From Rhizobiales bacterium Ga0077537 (GTDB lineage Bacteria > Pseudomonadota > Alphaproteobacteria > Rhizobiales > Hyphomicrobiaceae): DNA of 64,000 bases. The translations under genes and the position numbers were made by a program. Position 1 is the stretch's first letter. Each line of letters starts with the position of its first letter. The stretch covers positions 496,001 to 560,000 of the forward strand of contig LNEM01000030.1 in the NCBI GenBank assembly GCA_001464955.1, given 5' to 3'. Of the stretch, positions 45,259-54,135 are shown one piece after another. Under the pieces are notes generated by a model, which had not been told where the DNA came from, made no database searches, and saw only the letters and a list, made by a program, of their open reading frames with translations.

Positions 45259-45426
45259 GTTCCGCTGAGTTGCACACGTCGATCGGCCGGATTTGCGCCT
45301 GAGGGCAGTGGCGTAAGATCTTTTCGACGAAGCAAAAAATTGCAGCTGCGGTGATGTCTGACGAGCAGCAGGGCCGGTGCGAATCGGCCCGAATCGGGCA
45401 TTCGCAACGCGCTGGATGGAAAGGCC

Positions 45427-45897
45427 ATGGGAATGGACTTGGGCGATCTATTGCGGCCGGAAGGCACTTTTGCCGCTCTGAGACTGAAGAACAAGAAGCA
45501 GACCTTGCAGGATCTGTCGCACCGGGCCGCAAACCTCACAGGTATTGACGAGCGTCAGATCTACGACGCCTTGCTGCAGCGGGAGCGGCTTGGCTCGACG
45601 GCCGTCGGCCGCGGCATAGCGATACCTCACGCACGCCTGCGCGGACTGAGCAGGATCTCGGCGGTCTTCGCCCAGCTGGATGAGCCCATCGATTTCGATG
45701 CCATCGACGGCGATCCGGTCGATCTGGTGTTCGTGCTGCTGGCCCCCGAACAGGCAGGCGCCGACCACTTGAAGGCACTGGCGCGCATTTCGCGCGTTCT
45801 GCGTGATCCGTCGACCCTCGAGAAGCTCCGTGCCGCCCGCGATCGGGCCGCGCTCTATGCCGTCCTCACCGAGCCGCTGGCCACGCACGCGGCCTGA
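45427..45897 (+). CDS. ptsN: Nitrogen PTS regulatory protein EIIA-Ntr
   Basis: A 156-residue EIIA domain. The phosphorylated His is in GRGIAIPHARLRGL (about residue 66). The substrate-like loop IDFDAIDGDPVDLVFVLLAPE and DHLKALARISRVLRD are typical. It signals nitrogen and potassium status by phosphotransfer from NPr. The usual hpf/raiA gene between rpoN and ptsN is missing here; the 168-nt gap holds no recognisable remnant. Confidence 0.93.
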   Translation: MGMDLGDLLRPEGTFAALRLKNKKQTLQDLSHRAANLTGIDERQIYDALLQRERLGSTAVGRGIAIPHARLRGLSRISAVFAQLDEPIDFDAIDGDPVDLVFVLLAPEQAGADHLKALARISRVLRDPSTLEKLRAARDRAALYAVLTEPLATHAA

Positions 45898-45978
45898 AGG
45901 ATCACACGGCACCGACCCCGGCTTGCGGCCGTCCCCGTTGCCCGTTAGGCATCGACAGGCAGCATGAGGAGGTCGCGC

Positions 45979-48000
45979 GTGAAGCTCACCGAGAAGCCGG
46001 GACGCGCCGAGCTGAACGCAGCCATGGCCGAGGCGGTCCGCATGGTCGAGACGGGTCGGTCCGGTCCCGCCGTGCGCCTGTTGAAGGACATCGCGCGCCA
46101 TCGCCCGGACGACTTCGACATCGAGCACCTGCTCGGCGCGGCCCGCGTCATGGACGGCCGCTTCGTCGACGGCATCCGGCATCTCGAGCGGGCGGCAACA
46201 CTCCGGCCCAAGGCGCCGGCCGTCTGGATCAATCTGGCGGCCGCCCATGAGCAGTCTGGTGCGCGCGAAAAGGCCGTCGATGCCTATGGAAAGGCCCTGA
46301 CGCTCGCGCCGACGCACGCCCAGACCAACCATCGCCTGTGTCTGGCACTACTGGCGCTGGGCCGCGCGGCGCAGGCGGAGGCGCAAGCAGCGGCGTTCCG
46401 TGCCGCCAATCCGCGATCCGACGAGGCCCACGTGACGGCGGCGCTGGTCGATGTCGCGGAGGGTCGCGACGACGCCGCCATCGAGAGCCTTGCCACGGCC
46501 CGGCGTCTCGCCCCCGCCAACACGCTGGCGCTGGCCAATCTAGCCTTCCTGCTCGGCAAGCGCGGTCGCTACGCGGAGGCCTTGCCGCTGCTCGAGGATC
46601 TCGTCGCCCGCCGGCCGTCAGATTGGGAGGCGCTCGAGAAGCTCGTTCACACCAAGCGCGCGCTTCTCGATTGGAGCGGACTGGCCGAGCACGAACGGCG
46701 GCTCCTCGACGCTGTAAGAACGACGACGGTCTCCGTCGATCCCTGGACGCTCTTCAGTATCTCGGACGATCCCGGGCTGTTGCGTAATGCGGCCATGCGC
46801 CGGTCCGAACGGATCACGGCGACGAAGCCACGTCAGCTGACGCCTGCGGCGACCTATCCCCATTCGCGCATCAGGATCGGCTATCTCTCGGGTGATTTCG
46901 TCGACCACCCGGTCGCCCACTCCCTGACGGGCCTGATAGGCGCCCACGACCGCAGCCGCTTCGAGGTGATCGCGCTTTCCCTGTCGGCGGACGACGGCAG
47001 CGCGGTGAGGAACCGCCTCGAGGCCTCATTCGATAAGTTCGTCGATCTCGCGGGCGTCGCACCGGTCGAGGTCGCGCTGCGGATGCGCGAACTGGAGATC
47101 GACATCGCGGTCGACGTCAGCGGCGCGACCGAGCGCGGAAGTCCCATGATCCTGGCCCATCGCCCGGCGCGGGTTCAGGTCTCCTACCTCGGTTACCCTG
47201 GAACCAGCGGCGCGCCGTGGCTGGACTATCTCATCGCCGATCCCGTGGTCGTGCCGCCGTCCGCCGATCGCCATTACACCGAGAACGTCGTGCGCCTGCC
47301 GCACTCCTTCTTCCCGCCGTCGCGGCGTGAGATCGCCCCCGATCCAGGTCCTCGCTCGGCCCACGGATTGCCAGCCGAAGCGGTCGTTTTCGCCAGTTTC
47401 AACAACGCCTTCAAGCTGTCTCCCGGACTGTTCGAGAGCTGGATCCGGATCCTGTCGGCAGTGCCGGGATCCGTCCTCTGGCTGCGAACCTCGGGCGACG
47501 CCGCGGACGATCGCCTGCGGGCGACGGCTCGCAGCCACGGTGTCGAGGCCGACCGCCTGGTCTTTGCGCCTCGCGTTCCGAGCGAAGCGGACCATCTGGC
47601 ACGGCTGCGTCTAGCTGACCTGTTTCTCGATAGCGCGCCCTATAATGCCCACACGACGGCCAGCGACGCATTGTGGGCGGGCTTGCCCGTGCTGACCGTG
47701 CCGGGCGCGTCCTTCGCGAGCCGCGTTGCCGCGAGCCTCGTATCCGGGGCCGGCCTGCCGGAGCTCATCGTCGCGGACCGGGACACGGCCGTCGCCACCG
47801 CAGTCGCGCTGGCCGGCGATCCGGATCGACTCGGCGACATCCGCCGGCGATTGGCGGCGGCGCGCGAGAATGCGCCGTTGTTCGCGATCGATGCCTACGC
47901 GCGCCATCTCGAGGCAGCCTTCATCGCCATGCACGCCCGCTCACGCGCGGGCTCGAAGCCTGGTCCCTTTGCAATCTCTGGTTCGTCCGAAGTGATCTGA
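45979..48000 (+). CDS. TPR-containing O-GlcNAc-transferase-like glycosyltransferase (GT41)
   Basis: A 673-residue protein. TPR helices span about 10-225 and a GT41 catalytic domain about 290-660. Key OGT features are present: H310 in FVDHPVAHSL (active-site His), K479 in FASFNNAFKLSP (UDP-contacting Lys), and DSAPYNAHTTASDALWAGLPVLTVPG (UDP/GlcNAc loop). It may glycosylate proteins in the cytoplasm. GTG 45979 is chosen because AGGAGG at 45967-45972 ends 6 nt before it; an ATG at 45964 would bury that site. No obvious substrate gene (flagellin, adhesin) is adjacent. Confidence 0.85.
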   Translation: MKLTEKPGRAELNAAMAEAVRMVETGRSGPAVRLLKDIARHRPDDFDIEHLLGAARVMDGRFVDGIRHLERAATLRPKAPAVWINLAAAHEQSGAREKAVDAYGKALTLAPTHAQTNHRLCLALLALGRAAQAEAQAAAFRAANPRSDEAHVTAALVDVAEGRDDAAIESLATARRLAPANTLALANLAFLLGKRGRYAEALPLLEDLVARRPSDWEALEKLVHTKRALLDWSGLAEHERRLLDAVRTTTVSVDPWTLFSISDDPGLLRNAAMRRSERITATKPRQLTPAATYPHSRIRIGYLSGDFVDHPVAHSLTGLIGAHDRSRFEVIALSLSADDGSAVRNRLEASFDKFVDLAGVAPVEVALRMRELEIDIAVDVSGATERGSPMILAHRPARVQVSYLGYPGTSGAPWLDYLIADPVVVPPSADRHYTENVVRLPHSFFPPSRREIAPDPGPRSAHGLPAEAVVFASFNNAFKLSPGLFESWIRILSAVPGSVLWLRTSGDAADDRLRATARSHGVEADRLVFAPRVPSEADHLARLRLADLFLDSAPYNAHTTASDALWAGLPVLTVPGASFASRVAASLVSGAGLPELIVADRDTAVATAVALAGDPDRLGDIRRRLAAARENAPLFAIDAYARHLEAAFIAMHARSRAGSKPGPFAISGSSEVI

Positions 48001-48049
48001 AGCCCGCTGCCGTCCGTTTTGTTCAGGTCATTTGCGGTAGGGAACTTGA

Positions 48050-49402
48050 ATGGGCCGGCAGCTTCGCGTCGCCGTCATAGGCTCGGGAATATCCGGCCTC
48101 GCGGCGGCGTGGCTGCTGTCGAAACGTCATCGGGTCACGTTGTTCGAGACCAACCGGTACTTCGGCGGTCACAGCAATACGGTCGAGGCGCCCGGTCCGT
48201 CCGTTCCAATTCCGGTCGATACGGGCTTTATCGTCTACAACGATCGGACCTATCCGAACCTCGTTGCGCTGTTCGAACACCTCTCGGTGCCCACGGCGCC
48301 GTCGAGCATGAGTTTCGCCGTCTCGCTCGATGACGGCGCCTACGAGTACTCGGGTTCCGGTGTGACCGGCCTGTTCGGCCAGCGGCGCAATATCCTGCGT
48401 CCTTCTCATTATCGGATGACGGCCGACATCCTCCGCTTTTTCCGCGAGTCGCCGCGCATTCTCGACGATCCGTCGATCGCTGACGCCTCGCTCGGTTCCT
48501 ATATCGCCTCGAACGGCTATTCGTCGGCGTTCGTCCATCGCCACATCCTCCCGATGGCGGCCGCGATCTGGTCCACGCCGTCGGCGCGCGTCCTCGACTA
48601 CCCCGTGGCCTCGTTCGTGCGCTTCTTCCAGAACCACGGCCTGCTGCAGGCGACGAACCAGCCGACGTGGCGCACGGTGCGTGGCGGCAGCCGCGAGTAC
48701 GTACGCCGCATCCTCGCGGACTTCAGCGGCGATCAGCGGCTGGCGGCCGGCGTGACGCGCATCGAGCGGTCGGATACCGGCGTCGACATCCTGGCCGGCA
48801 GCGAGCGCCAGACGTTCGACTCCTGTGTGATCGCCACCCACGCCGATGATGCCCTGGCCCTCCTCGCCGAGCCGACGGCGGCAGAACGCGAAACCTTGGG
48901 GGCGTTTTCCTACACCGCCAACCGTGCAATTCTTCATCGCGACCCCTCTCAGATGCCGAAACGGCGACGCGTGTGGTCGAGTTGGAACTATCTGGGCTCG
49001 GCGGCCGGAGGGGAGCGGGATCTGTCTTTGACTTACTGGATGAACAATCTGCAGCCGCTCGGCGTCGGTGCAGGCGACATCTTCGTCACGCTGAACCCGC
49101 GACGCACCATCGATCCGCGGACGATCGTTTACGCGGTCGATTATAACCATCCCGTTTTCGACGCCCGGGCAACACGTGCGCAGGGCGCGCTATGGTCGCT
49201 GCAGGGTCGCCACCGCACGTGGTTCTGCGGCAGCTATTTTGGCTATGGCTTTCACGAGGACGGTCTTCAGGCCGGGCTGGCGGTGGCCGAGCAGCTCGGT
49301 GGCACCAAGCGCCCATGGTCGCTGGAAAACGCGTCCAGCCGCATTCACGTCGAACCGGTGACCGGGGCCGGCGTGTCCGGTCTGGCGGAGGCCGCGGAAT
49401 GA
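48050..49402 (+). CDS. FAD-dependent amine-oxidase-fold protein of the lipid-modification cluster (UfaD-like)
   Basis: A 450-residue flavoprotein. FAD fingerprint VAVIGSGISGLAAAWLLSKRH at residue 7, then FETNRYFGGHSNTVEAPG. The C-terminal flavin block includes CGSYFGYGFHEDGLQAGLAVAEQL. Proteins of this type are always encoded with DUF1365 and CFA-synthase-like genes. In Rhodobacter sphaeroides a homologous flavoprotein under RpoE control is needed to form furan fatty acids, with the product named UfaD as a desaturase. First gene of a four-gene overlapping operon. Confidence 0.85.
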   Translation: MGRQLRVAVIGSGISGLAAAWLLSKRHRVTLFETNRYFGGHSNTVEAPGPSVPIPVDTGFIVYNDRTYPNLVALFEHLSVPTAPSSMSFAVSLDDGAYEYSGSGVTGLFGQRRNILRPSHYRMTADILRFFRESPRILDDPSIADASLGSYIASNGYSSAFVHRHILPMAAAIWSTPSARVLDYPVASFVRFFQNHGLLQATNQPTWRTVRGGSREYVRRILADFSGDQRLAAGVTRIERSDTGVDILAGSERQTFDSCVIATHADDALALLAEPTAAERETLGAFSYTANRAILHRDPSQMPKRRRVWSSWNYLGSAAGGERDLSLTYWMNNLQPLGVGAGDIFVTLNPRRTIDPRTIVYAVDYNHPVFDARATRAQGALWSLQGRHRTWFCGSYFGYGFHEDGLQAGLAVAEQLGGTKRPWSLENASSRIHVEPVTGAGVSGLAEAAE

Positions 49403-50199
49403 CGGCGTACCGCTCGTGCGCGTATCGCGGGACCGTGGTCCACAAGCGGCTGGCGCCCAAGCGCCACGCCTTTTCCTACAAGGTGTTCGCGCTCTGCCTC
49501 GACGTCGACGAGATCGATCGCCTCGACGCTGACTTGCGCCTCTTTTCTCGCGCGCGTTGGAACATCATGAGTTTCCACGACCGCGATTACGCGGCAGGCG
49601 ACGGAACCCGCGTGGCGGATCACGTGCGCGGCGTGCTGACGGCCGCAGGCTCCGGCCACGCGACGTCCCGCATCGTGCTCCTCTCTTACCCGCGCATGAT
49701 GGGCTACGCGTTCAATCCCCTGAGCGTCTATTTCGCCTACGATGAGGCCGACCGTCTCGGCGCCGTCGTCTACGAAGTCTCGAACACCTTCGGTGAGCGC
49801 AAGAGCTACGTCATTCCGGCTCAGCCCTCCGATGAGACGCTTCGCGCCCAGCGGTGCGACAAGGAGATGTACGTCTCGCCGTTCACACACGCGTCGGCGA
49901 CCTACGATTTTCATCTGCGTCCACCGGACGAGAGCGTCGTGGTCGGCGTCGATCTCCGCGAAGGCGCGGTGCCTGTGCTCAAGACCCATTTCCGTGGCGA
50001 TCGGGTGCCGCTGTCGGATGGCGCACTTGCGCGTCTGGCGCTGACCCATCCGCTCATGACTGCGAAGGTCGTGGCGGCCATCCACGTCGAGGCGGCGCGG
50101 CTCTGGTGGAAGGGGGTGCCGCTCGTCGCGCGCCATACCTCGCCGCGATACTCGTTCACAGTTGTCGAAACGCGAGCCGATGGGGGGCACCATGTCTGA
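49399..50199 (+). CDS. DUF1365 domain protein
   Basis: A 266-residue DUF1365 protein. Conserved blocks: YRGTVVHKRLAPKRHAFSYKVFALCLDVDE at the start, LLSYPRMMGYAFNPLSVYFAYD in the middle, and THPLMTAKVVAAIHVEAARLWWKG toward the end. The ATG overlaps the preceding stop codon (ATGA). Biochemical role is not known; genetic association points to fatty-acid chain modification. A Lemke-type UfaO role for one of these genes is possible but cannot be assigned here. Confidence 0.87.
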   Translation: MTAYRSCAYRGTVVHKRLAPKRHAFSYKVFALCLDVDEIDRLDADLRLFSRARWNIMSFHDRDYAAGDGTRVADHVRGVLTAAGSGHATSRIVLLSYPRMMGYAFNPLSVYFAYDEADRLGAVVYEVSNTFGERKSYVIPAQPSDETLRAQRCDKEMYVSPFTHASATYDFHLRPPDESVVVGVDLREGAVPVLKTHFRGDRVPLSDGALARLALTHPLMTAKVVAAIHVEAARLWWKGVPLVARHTSPRYSFTVVETRADGGHHV

Positions 50200-51460
50200 G
50201 GACAGGACAGCCGCAATGTCCGAGGCCATGGTGCTTCCGGGCGGCGGCGTCTTGCGTCACTTCGACGCCCGGCTGCTGAAGGCCTTGGCGCGCGCGGCCG
50301 GCACTTCGATGCGTGGTCGCCTGACGCTGGAATTGCCGTCGGGCTGTACCGGGGTGATCGGTGGAGCCGGCGCCAGCGGCATCGAGGCGTCCCTGAAGAT
50401 CGTCAACTACGCCGCGCTCTGGGACGTGCTGCGGCGCGGTCTGATCGGCTTTGCCGAGAGCTACCTCGCCGGTCGCCTGACGACGCCGAGCCTGAACGAC
50501 ATCTTCGACCTTTACCTCGACAACGAAGCCACGCTGTCCAGCGCCCTTCCGGCTCTCGAGCGCGCCAGCCGCCTCGACCGACGCTACCATCGCAAGCGCG
50601 ACAACACCCGTCGCGGCAGCCGCCGAAATATCGCGGCCCACTACGATCTCGGCAACGAGTTCTATCGGCTGTGGCTCGATAGGGACATGTCCTATTCGAG
50701 CGCGATCTTCACGCAGCCCGACATGGGCCTCGAAGCCGCCCAGGCGGAAAAGCACCGCCGCATCGTCGACGAATTGCGCGTCGGGGCGGGCGACACCGTC
50801 CTCGAGATCGGCTGCGGCTGGGGCTCGATCGCCGAGGCCGTGGCGCGTCGCGGCGCCGACGTGACGGCGATCACGATCTCCGAGGAGCAGTACGCGGCGG
50901 CCACTGACCGGCTCGCCAAGGCGGCGCTCTCCGATCGTGCGCGCGTCATGTTCCAGGATTATCGCGATACCGTCGGCAGCTTCGACCGCATCGTCTCGAT
51001 CGAGATGATCGAGGCCGTCGGCGAGAACCACTGGCCGGCCTATTTTGGAACCTTGGCCGATCGCCTGAAGCCCGGCGGCTCGGCGGTCATCCAGGCCATC
51101 ACGCTGCGCGACGACCTGATGCCGATCTATCGCAGCCGTCCCGATTTCATCCAGCGCTACGTGTTTCCGGGCGGCATGCTGCCGTCGGTCCCGTTGATGC
51201 AGCAGCATGCCGAAAGCGCCGGACTGACGTTCGGCGAGATCGAGCGTTTCGGCGCCTCATATGCGTTGACCCTTGCCGAGTGGCGCCACCGGTTCCATCG
51301 TGCCTGGCCGCGCATCGAGGCTTTGGGGTTCGATGCGCGCTTCCGGCGCCTCTGGGACTATTACCTTTGCTATTGCGAGGTTGGCTTCCAGCGCGGGCTG
51401 ATCGATGTCGGTCTTTATCGGTTTTCGAAACCGGCTTCCGTGCCCGGGAGGGGTCAATGA
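50192..51460 (+). CDS. SAM-dependent methyltransferase of the cyclopropane-fatty-acid synthase family (UfaM-like)
   Basis: A 422-residue enzyme that transfers a methyl(ene) group from SAM to the double bond of a phospholipid acyl chain. The N-terminal lipid-binding domain spans about 30-130. NIAAHYDLGNEFYRLWLD leads into the catalytic domain, with the SAM motif VLEIGCGWG at 203-211 and SIEMIEAVGENHW near 268. ATG 50192 overlaps the upstream stop by 8 nt. The neighbours argue for a methylated-fatty-acid or furan-fatty-acid role rather than plain cyclopropane synthesis. Confidence 0.9.
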   Translation: MSEDRTAAMSEAMVLPGGGVLRHFDARLLKALARAAGTSMRGRLTLELPSGCTGVIGGAGASGIEASLKIVNYAALWDVLRRGLIGFAESYLAGRLTTPSLNDIFDLYLDNEATLSSALPALERASRLDRRYHRKRDNTRRGSRRNIAAHYDLGNEFYRLWLDRDMSYSSAIFTQPDMGLEAAQAEKHRRIVDELRVGAGDTVLEIGCGWGSIAEAVARRGADVTAITISEEQYAAATDRLAKAALSDRARVMFQDYRDTVGSFDRIVSIEMIEAVGENHWPAYFGTLADRLKPGGSAVIQAITLRDDLMPIYRSRPDFIQRYVFPGGMLPSVPLMQQHAESAGLTFGEIERFGASYALTLAEWRHRFHRAWPRIEALGFDARFRRLWDYYLCYCEVGFQRGLIDVGLYRFSKPASVPGRGQ

Positions 51461-52035
51461 CGAGACAGACAGCCGAATCACCCGTCGAATGGCGCCAAAC
51501 CGCCCCCGAGAGCGAGCCGGCGGCCCACCATCCGGCGAAGCCCGACGCCCCGTTCGCGATCACCACGTTCCTCGAGGGTCGCACCTTCGCCTGGGGTGTC
51601 TTCGAGGATCGCTTCGGGAAACTCCGCCGCCGTTTCGAGGTCGAGATGAACGGCCGCTGGTCGGGCGACATCTTCGAGCTGCACGAGGAGTTCCGTTACG
51701 ACACCGGCGATGTCGAGCAGCGCATCTGGCTCATCACGCCCGGCATTGACGGCCGCTTCACGGGGACGACAGAGGATTGCGTCGGAGTGGCCGAGGGTCG
51801 CTGCGACGGCGAGTCGATCCGCATGAGCTACCGGTTTCGTCTGCGGGTCGACCAGCGTGTGTTCACGGTCGACTTTGATGACCGGATCTATCGCCTCGAG
51901 TCCGGCTTGGCCATCAATCGAGCCACCATGCGCAAGTGGGGTGTGAAGCTCGGCGAGCTGTCGCTGTTCTTCATGAAGCGTGACGAACCTGCGCCGCGCG
52001 AATGCGAGCGCCCGGCCGGCCTGCGGTCGGTCTGA
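51457..52035 (+). CDS. DUF3833 family protein
   Basis: A 192-residue protein of the DUF3833 family: FLEGRTFAWGVFEDRFGKLRRRFEVEMNGRW, then ELHEEFRYDTGDVEQRIW, likely a lipocalin-like beta-barrel. Most family members are lipoproteins; this one has a hydrophilic N-terminus of ~30 residues and no lipobox. The ATG overlaps the previous stop (ATGA). Last gene of the operon that begins at 48050; it converges with the SDR gene 20 nt away. Confidence 0.85.
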   Translation: MTRQTAESPVEWRQTAPESEPAAHHPAKPDAPFAITTFLEGRTFAWGVFEDRFGKLRRRFEVEMNGRWSGDIFELHEEFRYDTGDVEQRIWLITPGIDGRFTGTTEDCVGVAEGRCDGESIRMSYRFRLRVDQRVFTVDFDDRIYRLESGLAINRATMRKWGVKLGELSLFFMKRDEPAPRECERPAGLRSV

Positions 52036-52054
52036 CGTCGCCGCGCTTGCCGCG

Positions 52055-52810
52055 TCACTTCGGCAGGAAGCGCTTCGCCACTCGGAAGTAGAGGCTGTAC
52101 GGCAGCAGGCGCAGCAGCTTCAGTGTCGCCACCAGCTGCCACGGAAACGCGATCTCGAAACGCTGCGTCTTCAGCCCCGCCAGGATATGCCCCGCCGCCG
52201 CCTCGGCGCTCATGATGTAGGGCATGTCGAATTGATTGACCGCGGTCATCGGCGTTTCGACGAACCCGGGATTGATCACCTGCACGTGGATCGCGTGCTC
52301 GGCGAGTTCGAGCCGCAGCACTTCCGCCAGCGTGATGACCGCCGACTTGCTCGGTGCGTAGGCCGAGGCTTGCGGCAGCCCGCGATAGCCGGCGACCGAG
52401 GCCACCATGGCGATGTGCCCCTGCCGGCGGGCGACCATGTCGGCGATCAGCGGTTCGAGCGCGTGGGCGACGCCAGCATAATTCACCGCCATCGAGTTGA
52501 TGGCTTTCGCCGCATCGTACTGTTTTGCCAGCTGAGGGTGCCAGAGCCCGGCATTGAGCACGACGAGATCGATCGGGCCAAACTGTGCCTTGATGGCAGC
52601 CGCAGTTTCCGCCATCGCGGCGCGGTTCGTCACATCCACCGGAAACGCGGTGATCCGATCATCGAGCGCCGCCACCTCGGCGAGTTTCTCGGCCGACCGC
52701 GCTGATATGGCGACCCGGCAGCCTTCGCGGGCCAGCATCAGGGCGAGTTCACGACCGATCCCGGAGCTGGCGCCGGTCACCCACGCTGTTTTCCACGCCC
52801 GCTGCGCCAT
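52055..52810 (-). CDS. Short-chain dehydrogenase/reductase in the rpoE-chrR operon
   Basis: A 251-residue classical SDR. NAD(P) motif TGASSGIGREL, NAG in LNAGLW, catalytic Ser in VASVAGYRG and YAPSK (Y-x3-K), and NPGFVETPM after it. It starts 12 nt after the chrR stop, so it belongs to the rpoE transcript. A TTG at 52819 would add three residues; ATG 52810 is simpler. Probably a reductase or dehydrogenase for modified lipids or aldehydes formed in oxidative stress (inference). Confidence 0.87.
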   Translation of the reverse strand: MAQRAWKTAWVTGASSGIGRELALMLAREGCRVAISARSAEKLAEVAALDDRITAFPVDVTNRAAMAETAAAIKAQFGPIDLVVLNAGLWHPQLAKQYDAAKAINSMAVNYAGVAHALEPLIADMVARRQGHIAMVASVAGYRGLPQASAYAPSKSAVITLAEVLRLELAEHAIHVQVINPGFVETPMTAVNQFDMPYIMSAEAAAGHILAGLKTQRFEIAFPWQLVATLKLLRLLPYSLYFRVAKRFLPK

Positions 52811-52822
52811 TCGCGACAAGAC

Positions 52823-53482
52823 CTAGAGGCCCGTCAGCGGATGCACGATCCGGCCGATCAAGCCCTTGAAGCGTGCCGGACGCTCGCTGGCGATCAGGCA
52901 GATGCAGCCCAGGTCCTTGTCGGCCATCGGCACATGCTCGCACTCCTCGTCGACATCCTGCAGGTCGCCCGGAAGGTAGCGCCCACCTTGATCGCTGTAG
53001 GCACCGTCGAGAACGAGCGTCAATTCGGTGCCCCCATGACCGTGCTCCGGCATGCGCCGTCCGGCCGCGATCTTGAGAAGGCGCAGGTCGCCCTCTTCCG
53101 GGCTGCTGAGCTGCAGCCGATGATGCCAGACCCCCGGGCCGAGAATGCGCCATGGCACCGTCTCGAAGGTGAGCCCATAAGCCTGAGCGATCGGCCGCGG
53201 CAGCCGCTCGCCGTCGTCGATGACCGGCCGGCGGGTCCGCGGCGTGGCAAGCACCACATCGACGGGCCGCGTCGGATGGCGTCGCCCGGACGGTGCGGGC
53301 GTCGGCGCCAGCGATGCAATGAGCGCATCGCCGACGGCCTCGAGCAGCCTCACCTCGCGCCGACAGGCCGGACACATGGCGACATGCGCGGCGACAGCGG
53401 CGGACAACGCCTCGTTGAGAGTGCCGGCGGCATAGGCCATCAGGGTTGCAGGGTCGGCATGCCGATTGATCAGCTTGGTCAT
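52823..53482 (-). CDS. chrR: ChrR-type zinc anti-sigma factor with C-terminal cupin domain
   Basis: A 219-residue anti-sigma factor that holds RpoE inactive until singlet oxygen or organic peroxide is sensed. The N-terminal zinc site is H8, H33, C37, C40 (HVAMCPAC), two residues offset from Rhodobacter ChrR (H6, H31, C35, C38). The cupin domain has H147, H149, E153, H183 and C193/C195 (LGCICL), each offset by six from Rhodobacter H141, H143, E147, H177 and C187/C189. All known functional residues are kept, so the protein should be a working sensor. It overlaps rpoE by 4 nt. Confidence 0.93.
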   Translation of the reverse strand: MTKLINRHADPATLMAYAAGTLNEALSAAVAAHVAMCPACRREVRLLEAVGDALIASLAPTPAPSGRRHPTRPVDVVLATPRTRRPVIDDGERLPRPIAQAYGLTFETVPWRILGPGVWHHRLQLSSPEEGDLRLLKIAAGRRMPEHGHGGTELTLVLDGAYSDQGGRYLPGDLQDVDEECEHVPMADKDLGCICLIASERPARFKGLIGRIVHPLTGL

Positions 53483-54081
53483 CTGATGTCCTCGAGGGCT
53501 GATCGAACTTTCTGGTAGGAAAGGCGGATGCGGGATTTGACCGTGCCGAGGGGAAGCTGCAGACGGTCGGCGATCTCGCTGTGGGACAGGCCGTCGATGA
53601 AGGCGAGCGTCACCACTTCGAGCTGTTCCGGCGGGAGTGTCCGGAGCACAGCCTGGACGCGGGTCTTCTGCTGGGCCTGGTTGACCGCTTCGTCGGGCGC
53701 GATCTCATCGGAAGCGATCGTGTCAGCGTGCTCCTCGGGGAGTTCCTGCCAGGGTGTCCGCTTCCTGAGCCTGTCGATGCGCAGATTGCGCGCGATCGCG
53801 AAGATCCAGGATGACGCACTGCCCTTCTCCGAAGAATAAAGCGCCGCTTTGGTCCAGACAGTAAGAAGCGTTTCCTGCATCAACTCGTCCGCTGTCGCGG
53901 GATCGGCCCCCTGGCGGAGCATGTAACTGCGAATGCGAGGTCCGAAATCGTTAAAGAGCTGTCTGAAGGCTTCGTCGCTGCGGTCTTTGGCGATAGTCGT
54001 CAGAAGATCGGTCATCGAGCCCTTGAGAGAGGCGTTGGCCCGTCGCGGCGAGGCGCGAGCGATACTCGGGTGGCTCAACAT
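53479..54081 (-). CDS. rpoE: ECF sigma factor RpoE (singlet-oxygen response type)
   Basis: A 200-residue ECF sigma factor. Region 2 has FNDFGPRIRSYMLRQGADPATADELMQETLLTVW and WIFAIARNLRIDRLRK; region 4 has LRTLPPEQLEVVTLAFIDGLSHSEIADRLQLPLGTVKSRIRLSY. Its pairing with ChrR identifies the singlet-oxygen class. ATG 54081 has GGAGAG upstream and lies about 20 nt after a good RpoE-type promoter; an internal ATG at 54015 would give a 178-residue form. It probably controls itself and the neighbouring lipid genes. Confidence 0.93.
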   Translation of the reverse strand: MLSHPSIARASPRRANASLKGSMTDLLTTIAKDRSDEAFRQLFNDFGPRIRSYMLRQGADPATADELMQETLLTVWTKAALYSSEKGSASSWIFAIARNLRIDRLRKRTPWQELPEEHADTIASDEIAPDEAVNQAQQKTRVQAVLRTLPPEQLEVVTLAFIDGLSHSEIADRLQLPLGTVKSRIRLSYQKVRSALEDIR

Positions 54082-54106
54082 AGAGGCTCTCCGTTCCCAC
54101 GCAACG

Positions 54107-54135
54107 ATCTACGCTGACGCGCCCCGCCCGGATCA
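54107..54135 (-). promoter_or_regulatory. Candidate RpoE-dependent promoter of rpoE
   Basis: On the minus strand, TGATCC (complement of 54130-54135) is separated by exactly 18 nt from TAGAT (complement of 54107-54111). The -35 matches the Rhodobacter RpoE consensus TGATCC fully; the -10 matches a TAAGA-type box partially. Transcription would begin near 54100. Confidence 0.62.

Noticed and set aside
45259-45426. Remnant of hpf between rpoN and ptsN
   Set aside because: I looked for the typical N-terminal pattern of the family in the three forward frames and found none.
47991-48021. RpoE promoter before the flavoprotein operon (TGATCT at the end of the glycosyltransferase gene, 18 nt before TTTTGT)
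   Set aside because: The -35 and spacing fit, but the -10 does not resemble TAAGA. I could not support it as a feature.
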